64,000 bases of DNA from Flavobacteriaceae bacterium (GCA_030538275.1 JAUNUH010000009.1:69582-133581); one strand, 5' to 3'; shown: positions 17,657 through 26,447, counted from the stretch's first letter. Numbers and translations: made by a program. Notes: generated by a model from the sequence alone, not told the origin.

Positions 17657-19780
17657 ATGATGTTGAAAAGGATTTTTTTATTTGTGCTTATTAGCACAAC
17701 CTATTTGCTTACAGCGCAAGAGGAAATGGATGTAATTTCAGATACCGTACAACTTTCTGATGTATCTGTAATGGCAGAATTGCCGATAACTGGTGAAAAA
17801 ATAAGTGGGAGGCGATTAGAAGAAAAAAACATGGGGCAGGATATGCCTATTTTGCTCAAGAATGCTACATCTGTAGTAGCTACATCCGATGCTGGCAATG
17901 GAATTGGCTACACAGGTATGCGGGTGCGTGGCATTGCACAAAATCAAATTAATGTAACCTTCAACGGGGTGCCTGTGAATGATAGTGAATCTCATGGCGT
18001 TTTTTGGGTTGATTTTCCAGATGTGGCTTCATCTACCGATGGTATATTGATTCAACGAGGTGTGGGAACTTCTTCCAACGGCGCTGCGGCATTTGGTGGT
18101 AGTATAAATCTTGAAACGACCCGCGATCGTAGAGAAGATTATCTGGGATTGCAGGCAGCGATGGGTAGTTTTAATACGATGAAATATATGCTAGAGGCGG
18201 GAACTGGAGATGTGGCTGATGGTAAATGGAATATTGATTCTCGTATTAGTTATTTAAAATCAGACGGTTACATAGAGAGGGCAAGTAGTGAATTGTATTC
18301 TGGTGGATTGAATGTGCGATTCAAGCCAAATGAAAATACCGAATTTCATTTGATGAATTTGTTGGGGCATGAGCGCACCTATCAAGCTTGGAACGGAATA
18401 GATGGTGAAACCATGCGTGTAAACAGAAGGTTCAATCCTTCGGGTGCCATTTATGATGCAGATGGAAATGTGATAGATTATTACAAGGACCAAGTTGATA
18501 ATTATGACCAAAATCACTTGCATTTTTATTGGAACCAAAATTGGAAAAATCAATGGAAATCGACTACAACTTTGCATTGGACAAGAGGTTTGGGATTCTA
18601 TGAAGAATATACGCAAGACGCAGAATTTGCCTCATATTATGTTGATAATGCGGAGTCAACTGGAGATTTGGTGCGCAGACAATGGCTAGACAATCACTTT
18701 TTTGGTGCCATTTTTAATTTACAACGTAACCAAACTGGCTTGATAGACTGGTTTTTGGGAGCATCTGCCAATCATTATATTGGCGGGCATTATGGAACTG
18801 TAGCCCATGTAATAAATTCTGATTATTCCACCTCGGGAAAATATTATCAAAATGAATCCAATAAAACGGAATTTTCGGGTTTTGCCAAAGCTTTATATCA
18901 TGTTGGAGCATTTGAATTATTTGGAGATATTCAATTCAGAAATATTGCTTATGATGCAGATTATAAGGGAGTAAGGGGTGAAAATCCAATCAAAGATTTT
19001 GTCCCGTATCAATTCAACTGGACATTTCTAAATCCCAAGGCAGGGATCAATTTCAGAAAAGCTAACAGTAGATGGTATTTGAGCTATGGCATGACACATC
19101 GCGAGCCAACCCGAACCGATATTTTGGCCAATCCCGACAAAGTTGTTCCCGAGACATTGCATGATTTTGAACTTGGGTTCAGAACGAATCGATTCTTGAA
19201 TTTGGGCATAAATCTGTACTATATGTATTATCTGGACCAGCTTGTACTCACGGGACAGCTGGATGACGTGGGCAATGCCATACGCGAAAATGTGGGAGAA
19301 AGCTACAGAAGCGGCGTGGAATTAGACGTTTCTAAAAGGTTTTTGCATGGTAAATTGAATTTGTTTGGGAATATGAATTTGAGTAAGAACCAGAATTTGA
19401 ATTATTTTGAAATTACCGATAGTGGTGAGTTGATAGAATATGGAAAAACTGCCTTGTCTTATACGCCAGAGATTATTACTTCTTTTGGATTGGATGTATA
19501 TCCCATCAATGGTTTGAAATTAAATTTGACCCATCAATATGTGGGTGATCAATTTGTGACCAATATAGCATTGAATGATGGTAAATTGGATGCTTATTTT
19601 GTATCTGATTTTATGGCAAAATATAATTTAGAAATTTCAAATTTAGATATGGAAATCACGTTTTTACTGAATAATATTTGGAATAAATTATATGCCAATA
19701 ATGGATTTTATTGGGGAGAGACGTATTATTATCCGCAGGCAGGTCGCAACTTTATGGCGGGCGTGAAATTTAGATTTTAA
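17657..19780 (+). CDS. TonB-dependent receptor, predicted thiamine or thiamine-precursor uptake
   Basis: A 707-residue outer-membrane receptor: signal peptide (KRIFLFVLISTTYLLTAQ), TonB-box-like region (VQLSDVSVMAE), plug domain (MPILLKNATSVVAT, MRVRGIAQNQINVTFNGVPV, GAAAFGGSINLET) and a C-terminal barrel ending MAGVKFRF. The TPP riboswitch directly upstream strongly suggests thiamine, its phosphates or a precursor as ligand; this is inference from regulation, not from binding residues. Start is ATGATG at 17657/17660. There is no adjacent inner-membrane transporter. The 211-bp region after it (19781-19991) holds only a short GATGAA/TTCATC hairpin. Confidence 0.93.
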   Translation: MMLKRIFLFVLISTTYLLTAQEEMDVISDTVQLSDVSVMAELPITGEKISGRRLEEKNMGQDMPILLKNATSVVATSDAGNGIGYTGMRVRGIAQNQINVTFNGVPVNDSESHGVFWVDFPDVASSTDGILIQRGVGTSSNGAAAFGGSINLETTRDRREDYLGLQAAMGSFNTMKYMLEAGTGDVADGKWNIDSRISYLKSDGYIERASSELYSGGLNVRFKPNENTEFHLMNLLGHERTYQAWNGIDGETMRVNRRFNPSGAIYDADGNVIDYYKDQVDNYDQNHLHFYWNQNWKNQWKSTTTLHWTRGLGFYEEYTQDAEFASYYVDNAESTGDLVRRQWLDNHFFGAIFNLQRNQTGLIDWFLGASANHYIGGHYGTVAHVINSDYSTSGKYYQNESNKTEFSGFAKALYHVGAFELFGDIQFRNIAYDADYKGVRGENPIKDFVPYQFNWTFLNPKAGINFRKANSRWYLSYGMTHREPTRTDILANPDKVVPETLHDFELGFRTNRFLNLGINLYYMYYLDQLVLTGQLDDVGNAIRENVGESYRSGVELDVSKRFLHGKLNLFGNMNLSKNQNLNYFEITDSGELIEYGKTALSYTPEIITSFGLDVYPINGLKLNLTHQYVGDQFVTNIALNDGKLDAYFVSDFMAKYNLEISNLDMEITFLLNNIWNKLYANNGFYWGETYYYPQAGRNFMAGVKFRF

Positions 19781-19991
19781 TACAAAGTCAAATCATCATA
19801 ATTTTAAATTAACTTTCAAAAATGAATTTAACGGAAAAATAAATTCAGAAAAATATAAGGTGTTGGGATGAATAACTTTCTGTTCATCATTCAAAATGGT
19901 GTATTGGCTCAATATTTCATGCTGTTTACATTTTTATTCGGTTAGTAATTTGTCCTATGGTTTAGTTTTACAGAATTAAATTTAAATTCAT

Positions 19992-20642
19992 ATGAAAACT
20001 TCACTTTTATTTTCAGTTTTACTTTTCAGTATTTTTTCCTTGGCACAAGTTGGTGTCAATACCGAACACCCCAATCAAATGCTGTCGGTCAATGGGAAAG
20101 TAGAGATTGGGGACGATACTGCGCCTCCAACCGAAGGAACGATGCGTTTTAACCGGGAGAATACGCAATTTGAGGGATATAACGGTAGGAATTGGAACCG
20201 ACTTGCCGGAAGCAATGGTGGATTTCCGCATATAATTGCCCATATCACCGGATTAGTATCGGTGCACCCCGAATATGGAATTGTATCTCTTTTCTTGACC
20301 GATGAAACAAATGGATTGCCGATAGGTGCAGAAGTGCCCGCAGACACCTACTTGCTGGTGACGGATATTTTTATCGAATCTTCAAACTTTCCGGGTAGTG
20401 TCAATGATTTCTGTAATATAAGTTTAGGACCAGTGTTAACTTCGGGTAATTTTATTGATGTTTATCGCGAACATCGAATTTCGGTTTCAAACATGAGAAA
20501 TGTTCACCGCATCACAGCAGGGCATTCACCTCTTTTTATTGTACGTCCCGGTGAATCTTTGAAGGTGTTTTCGTATTTTAATTCTGCACATGTGTATGTG
20601 AAGATCAAGGGATTTTTTGTTTCAGATTTGAATTATAATTAA
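19992..20642 (+). CDS. Secreted protein of unknown function
   Basis: A 216-residue exported protein with signal peptide MKTSLLFSVLLFSIFSLAQ. The mature start VGVNTEHPNQMLSVNGKVEI, then PTEGTMRFNRENTQFEGYNG, is a pattern common at the N-termini of flavobacterial surface and secreted proteins. The rest is beta-rich with no catalytic motif. It lacks a lipobox and a recognisable type IX sorting domain. The protein at 45350 has a related beginning (QVGIDTDNPNG) but a different body. Confidence 0.7.
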   Translation: MKTSLLFSVLLFSIFSLAQVGVNTEHPNQMLSVNGKVEIGDDTAPPTEGTMRFNRENTQFEGYNGRNWNRLAGSNGGFPHIIAHITGLVSVHPEYGIVSLFLTDETNGLPIGAEVPADTYLLVTDIFIESSNFPGSVNDFCNISLGPVLTSGNFIDVYREHRISVSNMRNVHRITAGHSPLFIVRPGESLKVFSYFNSAHVYVKIKGFFVSDLNYN

Positions 20643-20650
20643 ATGAAAGC

Positions 20651-21970
20651 TTAGGTGTAGCCATTCAAAGAATTTGTAAGAGGCGGAATGATTAATTTGA
20701 TGGTTCCGCCTTTTTTGTTTTGATCCATTGACAAAACAATAGGTTTGTGGTTTGATTTATTGAAAAATTTTATTCGTTTTTCTGCAATCGCAATTCCATC
20801 CCAAATCTCCTTGTCTTGTAATTTTGGAGATTTTGTACCATTATAATAACCATTGTCAGAAATTATGACTTCTATGTTTTCATTCACTTCTTGCATTTTC
20901 AATTGCAGGATTTTGTTGTTTTTTTTATAAAATAGTCCTTTCCAAATCGCAAATTCTATCAAGGGAATGAGTAAATGTGTTGGGATTTTGTGTTTAGAAT
21001 CAAGTGAATTTTCGATTTCGGGCATGGTAAAATTTATCGTATTGTTCAGCCGTTGATTTTCGAGGTCTAGATATAGTTGTACTGCGAGCAATTCATCTTT
21101 TAGTGAATGAACTTCTAGCATTCCTCCTTCTAGGTAATTTCGTGTGAGTTTAGCATATTTATTCAAATAATTAATTGCTGTTGATTTTTCATTTTCTATG
21201 ATAAAGGATTTGAGTGAATTGAGCGTGTTGAACATGAAATGTGAGTTCATTTGGTTTTGTAAAGCGTTCACTTTCAGTTTTTCAACTTCTTTTTGAAATT
21301 GCATATTTTCTTCAAATTTCAATTTTATCATAATCCCAAGACCCATGGCAAACATGGTAGTTTCAATAAGCACGGCATAGTAGAAATAGCTAATGGGCTC
21401 GATTCCAGAATAATTTTTAAAAACAAATGTTAGTGAAACTGCGATAAGAGAAAAAATGAGGTAAAATGAGATGGCCGGTATATAAAATAGCTTCATAGGT
21501 TCTTTGACAAAAAGAATTTTATAAAGAATAAAAATAAATCCTGATAAGCCCAAGGGAATATGTAGGTATAAAAAATAGTTTAGAAAAAGGCTGTCATTTT
21601 GTAAAATAGTGCAGATTAAAAACGCAATGCTTCCTACACCCAATAATGAAAACGTAAATATTTTAAAATATTTTTTTTGGTTGGGAAAATGTTTGAAGTA
21701 GTTGATAAATTGAAATGTGAACCAAAAATATATGAAGTGATAGACGATTTGAACATACCAATTGAGATTTCGCGTTAATATGGTAGATTCTAATACCATC
21801 CCATAATCGTTCTTGTCTATGATATAGATGGATAGAAAGAATAAATACATACTATACAACAAAAACAGTTTGAGCCGCACTGTAAGAAACATAGCCAAGG
21901 ATATGCACATATAGACCAGCAGAACCGCAACGGTGATGTGCCAAAGAAATATATGCCACTCAAATTCCAA
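20651..21970 (-). CDS. LytS-type membrane histidine kinase with degenerate ATP site
   Basis: A 439-residue protein with about six or seven hydrophobic helices (residues 5-215) and a C-terminal His_kinase/HATPase module. The phosphoacceptor region is kept (MNSHFMFNTLNSLKSF, His244). The ATP-binding half is eroded: the N-box reads LIEFAIWKGL, with Phe340 in place of the invariant Asn and Lys344 in place of the usual His, and the G1 motif reads DNGYYN, with Tyr376 where the second Gly should be. It is encoded 3 bp downstream of the LytTR regulator and is surely co-transcribed with it. It may be a non-catalytic receptor or an allosteric partner of the second kinase at 23793. Confidence 0.88.
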   Translation of the reverse strand: MEFEWHIFLWHITVAVLLVYMCISLAMFLTVRLKLFLLYSMYLFFLSIYIIDKNDYGMVLESTILTRNLNWYVQIVYHFIYFWFTFQFINYFKHFPNQKKYFKIFTFSLLGVGSIAFLICTILQNDSLFLNYFLYLHIPLGLSGFIFILYKILFVKEPMKLFYIPAISFYLIFSLIAVSLTFVFKNYSGIEPISYFYYAVLIETTMFAMGLGIMIKLKFEENMQFQKEVEKLKVNALQNQMNSHFMFNTLNSLKSFIIENEKSTAINYLNKYAKLTRNYLEGGMLEVHSLKDELLAVQLYLDLENQRLNNTINFTMPEIENSLDSKHKIPTHLLIPLIEFAIWKGLFYKKNNKILQLKMQEVNENIEVIISDNGYYNGTKSPKLQDKEIWDGIAIAEKRIKFFNKSNHKPIVLSMDQNKKGGTIKLIIPPLTNSLNGYT

Positions 21971-21973
21971 TTG

Positions 21974-22711
21974 TTATAAATATTTTTTTAAAAATTCTGA
22001 TTTACGCGATCTGGCCAATGGAATGTTGATTCTATTATTGAGCTGAATAAAGTTTTGATTTTTGAAAAAAGAAGTAATCTTGTTCACATTAATAATATAC
22101 GATTTATGCACGCGAAAGAAATGCTTGGCTGGTAAATCTTTCTGGAGGTCTATTAATTTGTAGGTAATTAAAACTTCTGGACGATTTTCAAAAAAAATAC
22201 GCGAATAATTCCCCTCGCTTACGATATAGATAATTTCTGCGGGCTCTACAAAATCGATTTTTCCACTATAATTAATTTTGACTTTATCTTGATGGGATGA
22301 ATCTTGAATTTCTTTGAGTGTATCTTTTAATTGTAAGCTAAAATCTGCACTATGATTACGTTTTTTTAATTTTTCTACGGCTTTGATGAGATCGTCAGAA
22401 TCTATAGGTTTTAACAAATAATCCAATGCTTCTGTTTTAATGGCATCCAAAGCAAATTCGCTAAAGGCGGTTGTGAAAATCACTTCAAAATGCCTTTCAG
22501 GAAAGAGATGCAAGAAATCAAAACCATTCATTTCGGGCATTTCTATATCCAAAAACACAAGAATCCGTTCCTGATTTTTATTGAGGTATTCTATAGCTTC
22601 TTTTACAGATTCAAAGGTTTTTACAATATTTATTTCTGGTACATAATGTTCAATTTCCCAACGCAAAGATTTAATCGCATTGATCTCGTCATCTATAATT
22701 ATTGCGTTCAT
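21974..22711 (-). CDS. LytTR-family response regulator
   Basis: A 245-residue regulator. Receiver domain: acidic pair Asp7-Asp8, phosphoacceptor Asp55 in LVFLDIEMPEMNG, Thr80/81, Lys101 in LLKPID. LytTR DNA-binding domain: residues about 140-245 (IIYIVSEGNYSRIFFEN, FFRVHKSYIINVNKI, IPLARSRK). LytTR proteins bind direct repeats of about 9 bp spaced two helical turns apart; such sites lie directly upstream (22769-22914), so autoregulation is likely. Downstream is the degenerate kinase; the likely active kinase is the TPR-LytS at 23793. Confidence 0.95.
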   Translation of the reverse strand: MNAIIIDDEINAIKSLRWEIEHYVPEINIVKTFESVKEAIEYLNKNQERILVFLDIEMPEMNGFDFLHLFPERHFEVIFTTAFSEFALDAIKTEALDYLLKPIDSDDLIKAVEKLKKRNHSADFSLQLKDTLKEIQDSSHQDKVKINYSGKIDFVEPAEIIYIVSEGNYSRIFFENRPEVLITYKLIDLQKDLPAKHFFRVHKSYIINVNKITSFFKNQNFIQLNNRINIPLARSRKSEFLKKYL

Positions 22712-22731
22712 TTTTGATTCAAATTTTGAAA

Positions 22732-22739
22732 TAAAGATA
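22732..22739 (-). promoter_or_regulatory. Putative -7 box for the LytTR regulator gene
   Basis: TATCTTTA on the minus strand (one mismatch to TAnnTTTG), 20 nt upstream of the ATG and 29 bp from the nearest LytTR-like site. Confidence 0.5.
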
Positions 22740-22768
22740 TTTATACTGCACTAATTTACGCTTTGAAA

Positions 22769-22914
22769 TTGTATAACTGGTATTGTATCTTGTATGAGTG
22801 GTTTATAATCTTGTATAAACGGTAAATATGACCATGTTTTTCAGGATTTATTTTGAAAATACCGTTTACACAATAAAATCGTCATTTATACAATATTTGG
22901 TACCGTTTATACAA
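22769..22914. promoter_or_regulatory. Bidirectional LytTR operator: two mirror-image triple arrays
   Basis: Six 14-bp sites. Left array, read on the minus strand: 22769-22782, 22790-22803 and 22811-22824 (plus-strand form TTGTATAAACGGTA for the last), start-to-start spacing 21 and 21. Right array, read on the plus strand: 22860-22873, 22880-22893 and 22901-22914 (last is TACCGTTTATACAA), spacing 20 and 21. The site at 22811-22824 is the exact reverse complement of that at 22901-22914. The core ACCGTTTAT fits the published LytTR pattern [TA][AC][CA]GTTN[AG][TG]. The two middle sites match their outer consensus at 10 of 14 positions. The arrays face the regulator gene and the Tic20-like gene respectively. 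Confidence 0.8.
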
Positions 22915-22943
22915 TTCTTGTCTTTTGGTTGCAACGGATTGGA

Positions 22944-22951
22944 CATCTTTG
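22944..22951 (+). promoter_or_regulatory. Putative -7 box for the Tic20-like gene
   Basis: CATCTTTG (one mismatch to TAnnTTTG), 23 nt upstream of the ATG at 22975 and 29 bp downstream of the nearest LytTR-like site, mirroring the arrangement on the other side. Confidence 0.5.
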
Positions 22952-22974
22952 CGGTAGAATTAAAAACTAGAATT

Positions 22975-23307
22975 ATGCAAACTGAAACTTCAACTACCAC
23001 AAAATCTTCCATGGCGGTAATAGCCTATATTACCATAATTGGGCTCATTATAGCCTATATTACCAATCAAGAAAAGAGGGATTTATTCACCCAATATCAC
23101 ATCAGGCAGTCGCTCGGATTGGCTGTAACGGGTTTGGCATTAGGAGTCATAGGTTTAATTCCAATTTTGGGCTGGATCATTTCCATTTTTGGAACCCTTG
23201 GGCTCATCGTTTTATGGATTACAGGTCTCATGAATGCCATCAACTACAAAAAACAACCTGTTGCACTTCTAGGAAAGAAATATGAAGAATGGTTCAAAAA
23301 TCTTTAA
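22975..23307 (+). CDS. Tic20/DUF4870-like small membrane protein
   Basis: A 110-residue membrane protein. After a Thr/Ser-rich N-terminus (MQTETSTTTKSS) come a hydrophobic helix with SMAVIAYITIIGLIIAYIT, then DLFTQYHIRQSLGLAV, a hallmark of DUF4870/Tic20-like proteins, and two more helices. The C-terminus (LLGKKYEEWFKNL) is charged. The ATG at 22975 is chosen over an upstream in-frame ATG at 22828 because the longer form would cover the operator and the promoter. A divergent LytTR operator upstream suggests it is the main output gene of the signalling locus. The biochemical function of the bacterial family is not established. Confidence 0.82.
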   Translation: MQTETSTTTKSSMAVIAYITIIGLIIAYITNQEKRDLFTQYHIRQSLGLAVTGLALGVIGLIPILGWIISIFGTLGLIVLWITGLMNAINYKKQPVALLGKKYEEWFKNL

Positions 23308-23308
23308 A

Positions 23309-23515
23309 ATGAAAACACTGTTACTCATATTATTTGTCGCAACGCTACAAAAATGTTCAATAGAAAGCCCAAATGATGGGGATTTTAAAAATTATTACCA
23401 AAAGCAACAATTGATAGAAACACAAACAATGGATAAGGCTCAATTATTTCAAGATACGATTTTATCAAACAAATTTAATTCAACTTCAGCCGTATTTCTG
23501 GCTCCGAAAAATTAA
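23309..23515 (+). CDS. Small predicted lipoprotein
   Basis: A 68-residue protein with a short signal sequence MKTLLLILFVATLQKCS whose Cys16 could be lipidated (LQKC is an imperfect lipobox), followed by a polar region (IESPNDGDFKNYYQKQQLIE). The ATG lies one base after the Tic20-like stop, so it is co-transcribed and translationally coupled. No function recognised. The 277 bp downstream (23516-23792) contain the terminator below and AT-rich sequence with no gene. Confidence 0.6.
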   Translation: MKTLLLILFVATLQKCSIESPNDGDFKNYYQKQQLIETQTMDKAQLFQDTILSNKFNSTSAVFLAPKN

Positions 23516-23717
23516 CTTGAAAGCAAAAAATTATTTATCCTAATTGTTTTATAAAATTGACTACCATGAATAACAATTACTTACAAGATTTGAACTCAAC
23601 CTAAATTTCTGTTTTTTTCATGTTATGGGGCCTCAGCTCTATGGGGTCCTTTTTTTTTAAAAATTAATCGATACATAAAACTCATATTTTTCATATATTT
23701 TTCAATTACTTAAGATT

Positions 23718-23749
23718 AAAGCCGTTTCATATCTTGTGAAAACGGCTTT
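23718..23749. terminator. Bidirectional terminator between convergent genes
   Basis: Perfect 10-bp stem AAAGCCGTTT/AAACGGCTTT (23718-23727, 23740-23749), 12-nt loop, T run on the plus strand. It serves the lipoprotein gene and possibly the convergent kinase gene. The stem is identical to that after rplT at 1282-1307. Confidence 0.78.
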
Positions 23750-23792
23750 TTCTTGCATTTATACTTCCTATTTTACGAGAAAAATAATCAAT

Positions 23793-25748
23793 TTAAATAG
23801 GTATGCAGATTGAAACCACAGTACCTAATGCCAATCCAGACTCTTCTTTCAAATCCATAATCTGAATGTTGCAATCTCGTGAATGCATTTTGAAAAAAGA
23901 TTCCAATCGCTTTTGGCTAATTTGCGTTCCCATGGATTTGTGCGTAGTAGAATCCCGTAATTTACTGGAGGCATCCCGGCCAACTCCATTGTCGATAATA
24001 TCTATGTTTACAAATTTTGAATTTTGATAAACATGAATCAGCAATCTTTTATTTCCTTTTTTGGTGGCAAGACCATGCCATAAGGCGTTTTCTACAAAGG
24101 GTTGCAGAATCAATGGCGGAATTACGATTTCTTCTGCATTTACATCATCTATCTGGAAAACGAGTTCTACCTTGTCTTTGAGACGTAATTGTTCTATATC
24201 TACATAAGATTCTAGCGCGTCGAGCTCCTCTTGCAATGTTATGGTGCGTTTATCGCTGGAGTAGAGCACGCTGCGTATCAATTTTGCAAACTTGTTCAGA
24301 TATTTTACCGCTTTTTCTTTATCTTCAGAAATGATATAGGATTTGATAGAATTCAATGCGTTGAAAGTGAAGTGCGGATTCATTTGTGCTCTTAGCACTT
24401 TTTGTTCCAATTCCAGCTTTTGATTTTCATTGACAAGTTTGTTTTGCCTGAAAAATAAGAAGGCGACCAAGGATAGCGCAGCCATCAACAAAGCCAATGT
24501 GAGGATGGTCTTTTGCTTTTGTGCCACCGATTCAGACATTAACGCCTTTTCTTTCTCCAGATCCAATATCTCATTCGATTTCGATTCTACATCGTAGGAT
24601 ATTTCTAAATTATTTTTAATTCTTAAATTATTTTCATTTAAATATTCAAATTCCATTTGCTTGCTCAATCTACTGTACTTCAATGCATTACTGAAATCTC
24701 TAGTTTGCTCATAAAATGCGCTTAGTGATTCATAAGTTTCTGCCAAATTGGTCTTGAGGTGATGTTGAATACTTATTTCTTTACTTTTTTCTAAATAATC
24801 CAAAGCTTCATCCAATCGATGAGATTCCATAAGTATTTTTGCCTTTTTCAAATAAATTGTAGTAGTATAAAAATTATCCCCTTTTTCGAGGGCAATGCTT
24901 TCTGCTTGATTGATTAAATTCAATGCTTCAGCGTATTTTTGCTGTTTCATCAAAACACCAGAAATACTGTTAAAGCATATCATTTTGCCCAAACTGTTAT
25001 TAATTTCAATATTTTTTTTCAATGATTCCCTATAAAAAATCAGGGCACTATCAAGTTCTTGTGTTTCTTCATAGGTTATACCTATATTTTGGTTGTTGAT
25101 GGCCAGTCCCAGTGTATTCTTGATAGATCGCTCTATTTCCATTGAACGCAAAAATTGTTTGCGCGCGCTTTGATATTCATTCAAGATTAAATAAGAATTA
25201 CCAATCCCATTTACAGCAATGGCCGTATTGCGTATATTGAAATCGGATTTGTTTTCGTTTTTTTCTGCAAGCGTCAATGCTTTGAAATGATATTCCAATC
25301 CTCGTTGCACATTATCCATACGTCGATACACAACCCCCAGCATATTGTTCGAGTACAAAATACCATCTATTATATTGCTTTTTTCTGAAAGTTGTAAAGC
25401 CCGCATATGATGACCTATCGACTTGCGGTAGATCGATTGATCACGATAATATGTACCTAATAAATTATAGGCAATAATTTCACCCAACTTGTAATCGCCT
25501 TGAATCGATTGCTGCAACAACTCATTGTATTGGAGCGTGTCACGCGTGTTGAGTAAGGGTATAAAAACCGCATTAAAATCTGTGGTTTTTGCACTGACAT
25601 GGTGGGAAATATGATCTAGATTTTCTTCTGAATTTTGAGAAAATACTATTGTACAAATTGTATAAAATAATATGCAATAAAAGTTTTTCAAAAGTATAGC
25701 AGTGAGTGAGTTACAAAGATAAAGATTTTTACCTTGTTTTTCATTCAA
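23793..25748 (-). CDS. TPR-domain LytS-type sensor histidine kinase
   Basis: A 651-residue kinase. Layout: N-terminal signal/anchor (LLKNFYCILFYTICTIVFSQ), periplasmic TPR repeats (about 80-380, e.g. AYNLLGTYYRDQSIYRKSIG), coiled coil, one transmembrane helix (about 414-433), then a cytoplasmic kinase module with AQMNPHFTFNALNSIKSY (His459), N-box LQPFVENALWHGL and G1 DNGVGRD, all intact. It is related in sequence to the degenerate kinase at 20651 (shared NSxKSxII and YLNKxAKL words). No regulator gene adjoins it, so the LytTR regulator at 21974 is its probable partner. The start is the only ATG near the signal sequence; the gap to the upstream methyltransferase is 21 bp. Confidence 0.9.
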   Translation of the reverse strand: MNEKQGKNLYLCNSLTAILLKNFYCILFYTICTIVFSQNSEENLDHISHHVSAKTTDFNAVFIPLLNTRDTLQYNELLQQSIQGDYKLGEIIAYNLLGTYYRDQSIYRKSIGHHMRALQLSEKSNIIDGILYSNNMLGVVYRRMDNVQRGLEYHFKALTLAEKNENKSDFNIRNTAIAVNGIGNSYLILNEYQSARKQFLRSMEIERSIKNTLGLAINNQNIGITYEETQELDSALIFYRESLKKNIEINNSLGKMICFNSISGVLMKQQKYAEALNLINQAESIALEKGDNFYTTTIYLKKAKILMESHRLDEALDYLEKSKEISIQHHLKTNLAETYESLSAFYEQTRDFSNALKYSRLSKQMEFEYLNENNLRIKNNLEISYDVESKSNEILDLEKEKALMSESVAQKQKTILTLALLMAALSLVAFLFFRQNKLVNENQKLELEQKVLRAQMNPHFTFNALNSIKSYIISEDKEKAVKYLNKFAKLIRSVLYSSDKRTITLQEELDALESYVDIEQLRLKDKVELVFQIDDVNAEEIVIPPLILQPFVENALWHGLATKKGNKRLLIHVYQNSKFVNIDIIDNGVGRDASSKLRDSTTHKSMGTQISQKRLESFFKMHSRDCNIQIMDLKEESGLALGTVVSICIPI

Positions 25749-25769
25749 AAAATGAATATTCTGTAACTT

Positions 25770-26309
25770 CTACAGTATTTTCAAGTGCATAGTTTTATAA
25801 AATTGCCACAAAACAATACCTGCACAAACACTAATGTTCAACGAATGTTTGGTGCCACTTTGCGGAATTTCTATTGCCGAACTGCACAAATCAATCAATT
25901 CTTGTTGTACGCCTTCAACTTCATTTCCAAATATTAAAACATATTTTGCTTCAGAATCTATAATCAGGTCTTCTAGCATAATACTTTTATCAACTTGTTC
26001 TATCACCAGTGAGATATAACCTTGATTTTGTAAGGATTTCAAAGTTTGCACCGCACTATCTGTATATTCCCACTCTACACTTTCGTCTGCTCCCAAAGCC
26101 GTTTTGCGAATTTCTTTGTGCGGCGGACGGGCGGTGATTCCGCACAAATAAATTTTTTCTATCGAAAAAGCATCTGCCGTTCTGAACACGGAACCCACAT
26201 TGTACATACTGCGAATATTATCACACAATATGACGACCGGAATCTTGGCCTGTTGTTGATATGTGGCTATATCTACACGTTGCAGTTCATCTATTTTCAA
26301 CTTACGCAT
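25770..26309 (-). CDS. SpoU/TrmH-family RNA 2'-O-methyltransferase
   Basis: A 179-residue SPOUT methyltransferase using SAM to modify tRNA or rRNA ribose. Motifs: NIRSMYNVGSVFRTADAF (motif 1), YVLIFGNEVEGVQ (motif 2) and IPQSGTKHSLNISVCAGIVLWQF (motif 3; only its core GTKHSLNISVC is needed). There is no N-terminal RNA-binding extension, so the exact target is uncertain. A -7 box TATTTTTG (minus strand, 26314-26321) ends 4 nt before the ATG, suggesting a leaderless transcript that also carries the kinase. Confidence 0.92.
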   Translation of the reverse strand: MRKLKIDELQRVDIATYQQQAKIPVVILCDNIRSMYNVGSVFRTADAFSIEKIYLCGITARPPHKEIRKTALGADESVEWEYTDSAVQTLKSLQNQGYISLVIEQVDKSIMLEDLIIDSEAKYVLIFGNEVEGVQQELIDLCSSAIEIPQSGTKHSLNISVCAGIVLWQFYKTMHLKIL

Positions 26310-26419
26310 CCTGCAAAAATAATTTGAAATTGCTTATTTTATCTTTATTTTCAAGTTTAATTATGCACAAAATTTTGATGTACAAATTAATTCTATTTTT
26401 TTAAATTATTTAAAATAAA

Positions 26420-26447
26420 AAAGCCGTCGCTTTACAAGGACGGCTTT
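26420..26447 (-). terminator. Intrinsic terminator after the lipocalin-like lipoprotein
   Basis: Stem AAAGCCGTC/GACGGCTTT (26420-26428, 26439-26447), loop of 10 nt, T-rich on the minus strand, 21 nt after the stop. Confidence 0.8.

Noticed and set aside
23625..23660. GGGGCCTC...GGGGTCC followed by a T9 run as a terminator
   Set aside because: The two G-rich blocks do not pair with each other; the real hairpin lies at 23718-23749.
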